Positions 15,967 to 23,204 of a DNA stretch of 64,000 nt are shown here, in pieces; within the stretch, counting starts at the first letter, position 1, and every line of letters begins with the position of its first letter. Both the position numbers and the translations under genes were made by a program. The notes under the pieces are model-generated. The model ran no database searches. It saw only the letters and a list, made by a program, of their open reading frames with translations, and was not told where the DNA came from. The stretch is from an uncultured Dysosmobacter sp. Lineage in GTDB: Bacteria; Bacillota; Clostridia; Oscillospirales; Oscillospiraceae. The stretch covers positions 1 to 64,000 of the forward strand of contig CANQPD010000010.1 of assembly GCA_947625655.1 (NCBI GenBank), read 5' to 3'.

Positions 15967-17370
15967 GTGTGGGGCAGCCTCCAGGTCAAATTCGGCCTGA
16001 GCTACATCTGCATCATCGCGGCGGTTTTGCTGCTGCTGAATACCTATCCGCTGCTGGAGTCCCAGAACATGGTGTTCCACTCCAAGGTGGCCACCATGCA
16101 GAGCAGCGTCTCCGTCATGGTGTACTCCCTGTCCGGGCTGGATAGGCTGAACGAGGAAAACGTGGCGGCGGCCATGGCGGTGGTGGAGGAGACCGGCCTG
16201 TCCCGCATCCTGGTGACGGACGAGGCGGGGAAGGTCCTCTATGACACCCGGGAGACCGGCAGCGCCGTGGGGGACTATGTGTTTTTCTCGGAGATCGTCC
16301 AGGCCCTGCTGGGCTATGACGCCTCCTCCTGCATCTACCGCAACGGCGCCTTCCGCAGCCGGGCGTCCTCGCCGGTGCTGTACCGCAATCAGATCATCGG
16401 CGCGGTGTATGCCTATGAATACGACACCGGGCAGGCGGAGCTGCTGCTGGGGCTGCAGGAAAACCTTTTGAAGCTGTCCGCCGTCATCGGCGGGGTGGTG
16501 CTGGTGCTGAGCCTGTTTTTGTCCAAGGCGCTGACCAAAAAGATCGGGCGGCTGCTGACGGCTATCCGCCAGGTGCGGGAGGGCGCCTACAGCCACCGGG
16601 CGGATATCGGCGGACACGACGAGATCGCCCAGATCGCCCAGGAGTTCAACAGCCTGACGGACCGCCTGCAGACCACGGAGAACGCCCGGCGGCGGTTTGT
16701 GTCCGACGCATCCCACGAGCTGAAGACGCCCCTGGCGGCTATCCGGCTGCTGTCGGATTCCATTTTGCAGACCGACGGCATCGACCCTGCCACCACCCGG
16801 GAATTCGTGGCGGACATCGGCCGGGAGGCGGAACGGCTCTCCCGCATTACGGAGGATCTGCTGCGGCTGACCCGGCTGGACAGCGGCGTGCTGGATCCGC
16901 CCACGGAGGTGGAGGTGCTGCCGGTAGTGGAGCAGGTCATGCGGATGATGAGCCTGGTGGCCCAGGAAAAGGGCGTGGATCTGACCTATGACGCGGCGGA
17001 GGGCTGCGTGGTGCAGGCCACCAGGGACGAGATCCACCAGGTGGTGTACAATCTGGTGGACAACGCGGTAAAATACTCCGCCGGCGGCGCCGTCCAGGTG
17101 TCACTGGGGATCGAGGACGGGCAGGTGGCCCTGCGGGTGGCGGACAACGGGCCGGGCATCCCGGAAGAGGATCTGTCCCGTATTTTTGAGCGCTTTTACC
17201 GGGTGGACAAGGCCCGCTCCCGGGCCGCCGGCGGCACAGGGCTGGGGCTTTCCATCGTCAGCGACACGATGCGCCGCCGGGGCGGCACGGTGGAGGCGGT
17301 CAACCGTCCCCAGGGCGGCGCGGTGTTCACCGCCCGCTGGCCCCAGGCGAAGGGAGGGGAGACGGCGTGA
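15967..17370 (+). CDS. Sensor histidine kinase
   Basis: 467 aa: transmembrane helix 1 (about 8-26), an extracellular sensor domain of about 130 aa, helix 2 (about 165-185), a HAMP linker, then the HisKA dimerisation domain with phospho-His in 'SDASHELKTPLAAI' and an HATPase domain ('NLVDNAVKYS', 'DNGPGIPEED', 'GGTGLGLSI'). All catalytic boxes are intact. The start is a GTG at 15967 after AAGGGG. Its stop overlaps the GerMN gene by four bases, so all three are translationally linked. The stimulus is unknown. Confidence 0.92.
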   Translation: MWGSLQVKFGLSYICIIAAVLLLLNTYPLLESQNMVFHSKVATMQSSVSVMVYSLSGLDRLNEENVAAAMAVVEETGLSRILVTDEAGKVLYDTRETGSAVGDYVFFSEIVQALLGYDASSCIYRNGAFRSRASSPVLYRNQIIGAVYAYEYDTGQAELLLGLQENLLKLSAVIGGVVLVLSLFLSKALTKKIGRLLTAIRQVREGAYSHRADIGGHDEIAQIAQEFNSLTDRLQTTENARRRFVSDASHELKTPLAAIRLLSDSILQTDGIDPATTREFVADIGREAERLSRITEDLLRLTRLDSGVLDPPTEVEVLPVVEQVMRMMSLVAQEKGVDLTYDAAEGCVVQATRDEIHQVVYNLVDNAVKYSAGGAVQVSLGIEDGQVALRVADNGPGIPEEDLSRIFERFYRVDKARSRAAGGTGLGLSIVSDTMRRRGGTVEAVNRPQGGAVFTARWPQAKGGETA

Positions 17371-18272
17371 AAAAACGGTTGGCTCTCCTGCTGTGCTGCG
17401 CACTGGCCTTTTCCTGCTGCGCCTGCTACAGCGGGACAAAGGAAGAGGAGGAGACGGCGTATCAGCTGTATTTCATGGCGAAGGAGCTGGATGGATACCC
17501 CGGCGGCGGAGCGCTGCAGAGCGAGACGGTATATCTGCCGGGCCTGGAGGACGCGGAGCCCCGGGAACTGGCGGAGGCGCTGATGGAGGAGCTTTTGAAG
17601 GGACCCCTGGACGAGCGGCTGAAGAGCCCCATCCCGGCGGGGACCAGCCTGCTGTCCCTGGAGGTGACGGGCAGCCGGGCGGTGGTGGATCTGTCGGCGG
17701 CCTACGGCGCGCTGTCCGGCGTGATGCTGACGCTGGCGGATTACGCGGTGACGCTGACACTGACCCAGCTGCCGGATATCTCCCTGGTCAAGATCACGGT
17801 CCGGGGACGGGAACTGGCCTATCGGGACAGGCAGACCTTCACCGCGCAGGACGCGCAGCTGGCCCCGGAGGGGGATGTGGTGAGCACAGTGGCGGCGACG
17901 CTGTATTTCCTGGACGCCGACGGCCAGCTGACAGGCGAGGAACGGACGCTGTCGCTGTTTGAGGGCGACACCCAGGTGAGCGCCGTGGCCCGGGCGCTGG
18001 AGCGCGGGCCGGAGAGCAAGGAGCTTGTCTCCGCCCTGCCGGAGGGCTTCCGGGTGAAGTCCGTCTGGCTGGAGGAGGATGTGTGCTATGTGAACCTCTC
18101 CTCGGCGCTGCTGGAGGACCCGCTGCCGGAGGAACAGCTTGCCGCGGCCCTTCAGGCGCTGGAGCGCTCGTTCTGCTCTTTGGAGACGGTGAGCGAGACG
18201 CAGTTCCTGGTGGACGGTGAGCTTACGGATGCGTACGGCCTGGCCAGGGCGGCAGAACCCCTTGGCGGATGA
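17367..18272 (+). CDS. GerMN domain lipoprotein
   Basis: 301 aa. The signal peptide ends in a Cys-rich lipobox ('LAFSCCAC'), so the mature protein is probably lipid-anchored. Two GerMN domains follow (about 60-155 and 185-290; 'ELAEALMEELLKGP', 'SRAVVDLSAAY', 'DVCYVNLSSALLED'). GerM-type proteins are needed for engulfment or cortex formation in sporulating bacteria, and a GerMN domain also occurs in LpqB-like regulators of two-component kinases. Its fusion in an operon with a sensor kinase recalls the latter arrangement. Start GTG at 17367 overlaps the kinase stop. Confidence 0.9.
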   Translation: MKKRLALLLCCALAFSCCACYSGTKEEEETAYQLYFMAKELDGYPGGGALQSETVYLPGLEDAEPRELAEALMEELLKGPLDERLKSPIPAGTSLLSLEVTGSRAVVDLSAAYGALSGVMLTLADYAVTLTLTQLPDISLVKITVRGRELAYRDRQTFTAQDAQLAPEGDVVSTVAATLYFLDADGQLTGEERTLSLFEGDTQVSAVARALERGPESKELVSALPEGFRVKSVWLEEDVCYVNLSSALLEDPLPEEQLAAALQALERSFCSLETVSETQFLVDGELTDAYGLARAAEPLGG

Positions 18273-18432
18273 CCGCGGAACAACAGCCCGGGCGGGCCGG
18301 AGGTCTCCGGCCCGCCCGGGCTCAGTTTGCCCCCCGATTGATCGGAGAGAGCAGAAAAAAGAAAGGGGAGTACGGGGGGATGGGAGTCTCATCGTATTGG
18401 ATCGAATGCCCGCAAACGGGCCGCCTGACGGC

Positions 18433-18957
18433 TTATGGAGCGCCGAAAAAGAGCCGCACCGCCAGGGCGGAGGCCAGAAAACCCGTCAGGTCCGCCGCCA
18501 GGGCGGCGGGAACCGTGTGGCGGGTCCTGTGGATGCCGGCGGAGCCGAAGTAGACGGCGATGGTGTAAAAGGTGGTCTCCGTGCTGCCCAGCATCACCGC
18601 CGCCACCCGGCCCACATAGCTGTCCGGGCCGTGGGCGGCCATCAGGTCGCTGGCCACCGCCAGGGCGCCGTTGCCGGACACGGGGCGAATCAGCATCAGC
18701 GGCGTGGTCTCCGGCGGCACGCCGAAAAACTCCAGCACCGGGGCGCACAGACCGGACAGCCACTCCATGGCCCCGGAGGCGCGGAACATGCTGACCGCCG
18801 TCAGCAGTCCCACCAGGGCGGGGATGATGCGGAGCAGGACCGACAGGCCCTCTTCCGCGCCGCGGGTCAGGACATTGTATACGTCCACCCGCCGGCCCAT
18901 GCCCACGACCGCCACGGCGGCCAGCAGCAGGGGGATGACCAGGGAACTGAGATTCAC
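18433..18957 (-). CDS. spmB: Spore maturation protein B
   Basis: 174 aa, a nucleoside-recognition (Gate) domain membrane protein. 'DVYNVLTRGAEEGLSVLLRIIPALVGLL' and 'GPDSYVGRVAAVMLGSTETTFYT' are typical of SpmB. SpmA and SpmB are needed for dehydration of the spore core in Bacillus. The start is a GTG at 18957 that overlaps the spmA stop (GTGA), so the two are coupled. The gene converges with the GerMN operon across about 160 bases without an obvious strong terminator. Confidence 0.93.
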   Translation of the reverse strand: MNLSSLVIPLLLAAVAVVGMGRRVDVYNVLTRGAEEGLSVLLRIIPALVGLLTAVSMFRASGAMEWLSGLCAPVLEFFGVPPETTPLMLIRPVSGNGALAVASDLMAAHGPDSYVGRVAAVMLGSTETTFYTIAVYFGSAGIHRTRHTVPAALAADLTGFLASALAVRLFFGAP

Positions 18958-19538
18958 GGCCGCCGCCCTCCCAGCCGGGACAGGAGCTTCGCCGCCAGCA
19001 GCCCCGCCGCCACCGACAGCACCGACGCCAGCCACACCGCCGGCAGGATGTCAAAGGGGGTCCGGCACCCGGCGGCCGCCCGGACAGAGGCGATGGTGGC
19101 GGGCAGCAGCTGGATGGAGGCGGTGTTCAGCACCACCAGCAGGCACAGCTCGTCGCTGGCCACGCCGCCGCAGCCCCGGGCCATCCTGCGGGCGGCCCGG
19201 ATGCCCAGGGGCGTGGCCGCGTTGCCCAGGCCCAGCAGGTTGGCGGACACGTTGGCGGAGACCGCCGCCAGCGTCTCCTCATCCCGGCAGGCATTGGGCA
19301 GAAGCCGCCGCAGGACGGGGCGGAAGGCCCTGGCCAGCCCCGCGGACAGGCCGCATGCGTTCATGACCTCCATGACGCCGCTCCAGAGACACAGGATGCC
19401 GGCCATGGAAACGCTCAGGTCGATGGCGGAGCGGGCGCCCTCCAGCGCGGCGTTCGCCACGGCGTCCAGATTGCCGGTGAAAACGCCGAATATCAGGGAC
19501 AGAACCACCATTCCCGTCCAGACCCAGGTCATTGCCAC
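18954..19538 (-). CDS. spmA: Spore maturation protein A
   Basis: 194 aa, the Gate-domain partner of SpmB. Recognisable segments are 'VANAALEGARSAIDLSVSMAGILCLWSG' and 'NVSANLLGLGNAATPLGIRA'; about five membrane helices. The GTG at 19538 is nine bases after GGAGG, better placed than the ATG at 19532. It is divergent from abrB. A mother-cell sigma factor would be expected to drive it, but I could not identify the promoter in the AT-rich spacer. Confidence 0.93.
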   Translation of the reverse strand: MAMTWVWTGMVVLSLIFGVFTGNLDAVANAALEGARSAIDLSVSMAGILCLWSGVMEVMNACGLSAGLARAFRPVLRRLLPNACRDEETLAAVSANVSANLLGLGNAATPLGIRAARRMARGCGGVASDELCLLVVLNTASIQLLPATIASVRAAAGCRTPFDILPAVWLASVLSVAAGLLAAKLLSRLGGRRP

Positions 19539-19598
19539 AGGGAAAATCCTCCTTTTTTCAACAAATTGTTAATTTTTTTGAATTCTTTTATTTATTAA

Positions 19599-19628
19599 TT
19601 GACAAATTATGACAGGGTGTGCTATTGT
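19599..19628 (+). promoter_or_regulatory. Promoter of abrB-like gene
   Basis: TTGACA (19599-19604), 18 bases, TATTGT (19623-19628), within the AT-rich spacer between spmA and abrB. Confidence 0.55.
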
Positions 19629-19660
19629 GTTTTCATACTACAGGAAAAGGAGAAATTTTT

Positions 19661-19903
19661 ATGAAGGCAACCGGAATCGTCAGGAGAGTGGATGAGCTGG
19701 GGCGGATCGTGCTCCCCATTGAGATGCGGCGCACCCTGGATATCGCGGAGAAGGATGCACTGGAAATCTATGTGGAGGGGTCCTCTGTTATTCTGAAAAA
19801 ATATAAGCCCAGCTGCATTTTCTGCGACAGCGCCAGGGACATCACGGTATTCAAGGGCAAAAATGTCTGCCCCAAGTGCCTGAAGGAACTGAAGAGCCTG
19901 TAA
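19661..19903 (+). CDS. abrB: AbrB-family transition-state regulator with zinc-ribbon tail
   Basis: 80 aa. The N-terminal swapped-hairpin DNA-binding domain (1-48: 'TGIVRRVDELGRIVLPIEMRRTLDI') is clear AbrB/SpoVT. The C-terminus carries 'CIFCDS' and 'CPKCLKEL', two CxxC pairs likely to bind one zinc, a form common in Clostridia but absent from Bacillus AbrB. Such proteins repress stationary-phase and sporulation genes. The start at 19661 follows AAAAGGAGAAA; an in-frame ATG further upstream lacks a site. An imperfect GC-rich hairpin at about 19932-19958 follows. Confidence 0.92.
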   Translation: MKATGIVRRVDELGRIVLPIEMRRTLDIAEKDALEIYVEGSSVILKKYKPSCIFCDSARDITVFKGKNVCPKCLKELKSL

Positions 19904-20008
19904 GTGCCGCCGCGCCTGCGGCGAAAGAAGAACGCCCCCGCGGGATCTCCGCAGGGGCGCGAACTTTTGCGGTGCCGGGGACGCCTGGCCGGGGGAGGGG
20001 CGGCGGCG

Positions 20009-20839
20009 TCAGCGCTCCAGGGCGGCGGCGTACAGCTCGTTTTTGGACAGGCCCGTGTGCTCCGCCACCTCTTTGGCGGCGTCCTTCAGCCGCATGCCCT
20101 GTTCCCGCAGGGCCAGGACCTGGGCCACGCCGTCCTCCAGGGTGGCGGCGGCCTCCTGCCGGGGACTGGCGCCGGCCACCACCAGCACGTATTCTCCCTT
20201 GGGGGTGTTTTCCCGGTAGTAGGCGGCGGCTTCCCCCAGGGTGCAGCGGCGGGTCTCCTCGTGGAGCTTGGTCAGCTCCCGGCACAGGGCCGCCCGCCGG
20301 TCCGGGCCGAAGGCGGCGCACAGGTCGTCCAGGGTGGCCCGCAGCTTGTGGGGGGCCTCGTGAAAGATCATGGTCCGCTCCTCGTTTTTCAGGGCTTCCA
20401 GACGCTCCCGGCGGCTCTTTTTGGCGACGCTCAGAAACCCCTCAAAGGTGAAGCGCCCGGTGGGCAGGCCGCTGACAGCCAGGGCGGTCACCGCCGCGCA
20501 GCAGCCGGGGACGGCGATGACCTCCACGCCGTTTTCCGCACACAGGCGCACCAGGTCCTCGCCGGGGTCGGAGATGGCAGGGGTGCCGGCGTCCGTCACC
20601 AGGGCGCAGGACTCCCCCGCCAGCAGCCGGGACAGGACGGCCTGCCCGGCGGTGACGTGGTTGTGCTCGTGATAGCTGACCAGGGGCTTTTTGATGCCGA
20701 AGTGGTTCAGCAGCTTCAGGGACACCCGGGTGTCCTCCGCCGCGATAAAATCAACGGCCTCCAGGGTCTCCGCCGCCCGGGGGGAGAAGTCCCCCAAATT
20801 GCCGATGGGGGTGGCGACCAGATAGAGCGTGCCGCTCAT
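20009..20839 (-). CDS. rsmI: 16S rRNA (cytidine(1402)-2'-O)-methyltransferase
   Basis: 276 aa, SAM-dependent tetrapyrrole-methylase fold. 'LYLVATPIGNLGDFSPRAAETL', 'IAAEDTRVS', 'SYHEHN' and 'VTDAGTPAISDPG' are the diagnostic RsmI motifs. It 2'-O-methylates C1402 in the ribosomal P site. A C-terminal helical extension ('LREQGMRLKDAAKEVAEHTG') is the usual HTH-like domain. Its ATG overlaps the stop of the upstream tRNA methyltransferase (ATGA), an arrangement common in Firmicutes. Confidence 0.97.
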   Translation of the reverse strand: MSGTLYLVATPIGNLGDFSPRAAETLEAVDFIAAEDTRVSLKLLNHFGIKKPLVSYHEHNHVTAGQAVLSRLLAGESCALVTDAGTPAISDPGEDLVRLCAENGVEVIAVPGCCAAVTALAVSGLPTGRFTFEGFLSVAKKSRRERLEALKNEERTMIFHEAPHKLRATLDDLCAAFGPDRRAALCRELTKLHEETRRCTLGEAAAYYRENTPKGEYVLVVAGASPRQEAAATLEDGVAQVLALREQGMRLKDAAKEVAEHTGLSKNELYAAALER

Positions 20840-21570
20840 GGCGTTTCCTCCTGTTGTCTGAAATAGATGGCGTCCAGCTCCGCCGTGGGGGAGCCGTCGG
20901 CATTCTGTAAAATCAGAGGGGTCTCCACGGCCAGCCCCGGCTTTCCGCCCCGGCGGCCCTCCAAAAGCACCAGGGCGGGGGCGGCTCCGGCGGTCTGGTG
21001 GACGAAGCGCAGCCGCTTGGGCTCCATGGCCGCCGCCCGCAGGGCACAGAGCAGATCCGTCAGCCGCTCCGGCTTGTGGACCAGGCAGAAGCTGCCGCCC
21101 CAGCGGAGCAGATAGGACGCGGCGGCGCAGACGTCCTCCAGGGTGCAGGCGATCTCCGCCCGGGCGGTGCGGCGGGCGTCGTTTTCCGCCAGCCGTCCGC
21201 TGGCGGATGGGTAGTAGGGCGGGTTGCACACCACCAGATCGAAGCCGCCGGAGGGGAACAGGGCCTTTACATCCCGCAGGTCGGCGCGGCGAAAGGTCAG
21301 GCGGTCCGTCAGGCGGTTTTCCGCGGCGGCCCGCGCCGCCAGACGGATGGCCGCCTCCTGGATGTCGATGCCGGTGACCCGCAGGTCCGGCTGGCGCTGC
21401 AGCAGCAGCAGCCCCAGAAGGCCCGCGCCGCAGCCCAGGTCGCACGCCCGCATCCCCGGCTTCAGCCGGGGCAGGGAGGACAGCAGGAACGTGTCCGTAC
21501 CGGGGCGGAACATCTCGTCGTCATAGACGAAGCGGTATCCGCCGGGGCAAAAGGCTTCCCAGTATTCCAT
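20836..21570 (-). CDS. tRNA1(Val) (adenine(37)-N6)-methyltransferase family protein
   Basis: 244 aa, class I SAM methyltransferase of the YfiC/TrmN6 type. The SAM-binding 'ACDLGCGAGLLGLLLLQR' and catalytic 'VVCNPPYY' motifs are intact, with 'FRPGTDTFLLSSLPRLKPG' upstream. In Firmicutes this gene usually precedes rsmI, as here. Start at 21570 after GGAGGTGCGT. The exact tRNA target in this organism is inferred from the family only. Confidence 0.88.
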   Translation of the reverse strand: MEYWEAFCPGGYRFVYDDEMFRPGTDTFLLSSLPRLKPGMRACDLGCGAGLLGLLLLQRQPDLRVTGIDIQEAAIRLAARAAAENRLTDRLTFRRADLRDVKALFPSGGFDLVVCNPPYYPSASGRLAENDARRTARAEIACTLEDVCAAASYLLRWGGSFCLVHKPERLTDLLCALRAAAMEPKRLRFVHQTAGAAPALVLLEGRRGGKPGLAVETPLILQNADGSPTAELDAIYFRQQEETP

Positions 21571-21660
21571 ACGCACCTCCTGTCGTTTCCCCCTATTATA
21601 AAAGAAATCCTCCGCCGCCGCAAGCCCCTCAAGCGGCGTATCCGGGCCGGGGGAGGACAC

Positions 21661-21689
21661 AAAAAGCCCCGCAGGCATTGCCTGCGGGG
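21661..21689 (-). terminator. Terminator of the ferredoxin gene
   Basis: On the minus strand a 10-bp stem CCCCGCAGGC / GCCTGCGGGG (loop AAT) followed by CTTTTT. Confidence 0.9.
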
Positions 21690-21710
21690 TCTTTATGTAT
21701 CCCTTTTCGA

Positions 21711-21884
21711 TTAGTCCTCGGGGACGATGGCGCTGTTGGGGCAGGTGTCGCTGCAAGAACCGCAGTCCAGGCAGGCGGCAGCGTCGATGACGTACTGGTC
21801 ATCGCCCTGGCTGATAGCACCGGCGGGGCAAGCGTCCGCGCAGGAGCCGCAGCTCACACAGGCAGAAGTGATCTTATAGGCCAT
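21711..21884 (-). CDS. 2x[4Fe-4S] ferredoxin
   Basis: 57 codons encoding a classic clostridial ferredoxin. Two CxxCxxCxxxCP motifs ('CVSCGSCADACP', 'CLDCGSCSDTCP') bind two [4Fe-4S] clusters; the acidic content fits a low-potential electron carrier for hydrogenase, pyruvate:ferredoxin oxidoreductase or similar enzymes, none of which is in this window. The start at 21884 follows GGAGGTG. It stands alone with its own promoter and terminator. Confidence 0.96.
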   Translation of the reverse strand: MAYKITSACVSCGSCADACPAGAISQGDDQYVIDAAACLDCGSCSDTCPNSAIVPED

Positions 21885-21914
21885 GGGAAGCACCTCCATT
21901 AGAATTGTACCCCC

Positions 21915-21942
21915 ATTGTAGCATAGAATTTCAAAAAAGCAA
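21915..21942 (-). promoter_or_regulatory. Ferredoxin promoter
   Basis: On the minus strand TTGCTT (21937-21942), 16 bases, TACAAT (21915-21920) with a TGC extension before the -10. An inverted repeat CTGTTA-N6-TAACAG (21948-21965) lies just upstream. Confidence 0.65.
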
Positions 21943-22008
21943 GGGCTCTGTTAAAAAGATAACAGAAATTTTTTCAAAAAAATTTGAAAAAACGGGCGGA
22001 AAGCGGGT

Positions 22009-22131
22009 TTGTTAAGACTAACCGTTAACAATTTGTTTTCAAATTGGTCAAAGAAAGTCAAAGAATGGGCCTTGACATTTGAGCGGGGAGTGTTATACTA
22101 ACAATCAGAAAGAAGATCAAAGAAAGTCAAA
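22009..22131 (+). promoter_or_regulatory. ctsR promoter with two CtsR boxes
   Basis: CtsR heptad-repeat operators are present at 22046-22062 (GGTCAAAGAAAGTCAAA) and 22115-22131 (GATCAAAGAAAGTCAAA). They bracket the promoter TTGACA (22072-22077), 16 bases, TATACT (22094-22099). Further upstream, TTGTTAA-N9-TTAACAA (22009-22031) is an additional inverted repeat, of Rex-like half-site sequence but wrong spacing. Confidence 0.92.
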
Positions 22132-22170
22132 GTCAAATGAATGGATTTCGCGGAAAGGGATGGTCAACAA

Positions 22171-22623
22171 GTGGGTATTTCAGATTTGATCGCCAGCTTT
22201 CTCCAGGACAGCCTGGACGAGGCGGAGGACGGCGTGCTGGAGGTCCAGCGCAATGATCTGGCTCAGCGCTTCAACTGTGTGCCCAGCCAGATCAACTATG
22301 TGATGTCCACCCGCTTTTCCCCGGAGCACGGCTACATCGTGGAGAGCCGCCGGGGGGGCAACGGGTACATCCGCATCACCCGGGTCCGGGTGGACCGGCA
22401 GACGCTGCTGATGCATGTCATCAACTCCCTGGGTGACCGGGTGGATCTGCCGTCGGCACGGGCCATTCTCAGCAATCTGGTCCAGTCCGGCGCATTGGAA
22501 GAGGGCATCGGCCAGGCGCTGCTGACCGCCCTGAGCGACAAGGCTCTGGGAGCCGTGCCCCGGGAAACGCGGGACACCGTCCGGGCGGACATCATGAAGC
22601 AGGTGCTCATTCTGCAAGTGTAG
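22171..22623 (+). CDS. ctsR: Heat-shock repressor CtsR
   Basis: 150 aa. 'GISDLIASFLQDSLDE' and the winged-helix region with the beta-hairpin 'VESRRGGNGYIRI' (the conserved Arg-Gly-Gly-Gly-like tip that is its heat sensor) identify CtsR. It represses clp and its own operon, and matching operators flank the promoter. The GTG at 22171 places the protein start at the usual family position and follows AAAGGGA; the ATG at 22141 has no ribosome site. Followed by mcsA and clpC. Confidence 0.95.
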   Translation: MGISDLIASFLQDSLDEAEDGVLEVQRNDLAQRFNCVPSQINYVMSTRFSPEHGYIVESRRGGNGYIRITRVRVDRQTLLMHVINSLGDRVDLPSARAILSNLVQSGALEEGIGQALLTALSDKALGAVPRETRDTVRADIMKQVLILQV

Positions 22624-22687
22624 ATGGGGCATCCGCAAAAAAACGAATAAATTGATGATAATATATCGTATATTGGAGGAATTGATT

Positions 22688-23173
22688 ATGAAATGCGAGA
22701 ATTGCGGTAAGAATGAAGTTACCTTTGTCTATCAGAGCAACATCAACGGCAAGGTGGAGGAAAAGCACCTTTGCAGCGAGTGCGCCGAAAAGCTGGGCTA
22801 CTCCCAGAAGATCGCCGCCCACAGCCAGAGGATGATGCAGAACTTCTTTGGCAACGGCTTTTTTGACGACTTCTTCTCTCCCATGCCCAGTCTCATGGGG
22901 CGGATGAGCCGTATGCTGGAGGATCCCTTCGACGACTTCTTCAGCGACATGCCCGCCCTGGGCGCGGCCCCGTCCGAGACCCAGCAGAAGAAGCAGGAGG
23001 ATCTGGTGAACCAGGAGGAGCAGAGCCGCTTCGCCTATATGCGCCAGATGAACGCCCTGAAGATGGAGATGAAGAAGGCCGTCCATCAGGAGAACTTTGA
23101 GCGGGCCGCCGAGCTGCGGGATCAGATCAAGGACCTGGAGGCCCAGCACAAGGAGCAGAAGGAAAGCAAGTGA
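22688..23173 (+). CDS. mcsA: McsA-like CtsR/Clp adaptor with UVR domain
   Basis: 161 aa. The N-terminus has two CxxC pairs ('CENCGKNEV', 'HLCSECAEKLG') for zinc, and the C-terminus a UVR motif ('AVHQENFERAAELRDQIKDLEAQ') that binds Clp partners. The middle holds a partly repeated Phe/Asp/Met-rich segment ('FFDDFFSPMPSLMGRM', 'DPFDDFFSDMPALG'). In Bacillus McsA activates the arginine kinase McsB; no mcsB lies here, so the protein probably acts without it or with a distant one. Start at 22688 after TTGGAGGAA. Confidence 0.9.
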   Translation: MKCENCGKNEVTFVYQSNINGKVEEKHLCSECAEKLGYSQKIAAHSQRMMQNFFGNGFFDDFFSPMPSLMGRMSRMLEDPFDDFFSDMPALGAAPSETQQKKQEDLVNQEEQSRFAYMRQMNALKMEMKKAVHQENFERAAELRDQIKDLEAQHKEQKESK

Positions 23174-23204
23174 ACAGGAGATCCCAAAAGGGAGGTAAAA
23201 GACA

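Noticed and set aside
22009-22031. Canonical Rex operator
   Set aside because: Half-sites fit but the spacing is nine bases instead of four; kept only as a weak observation.
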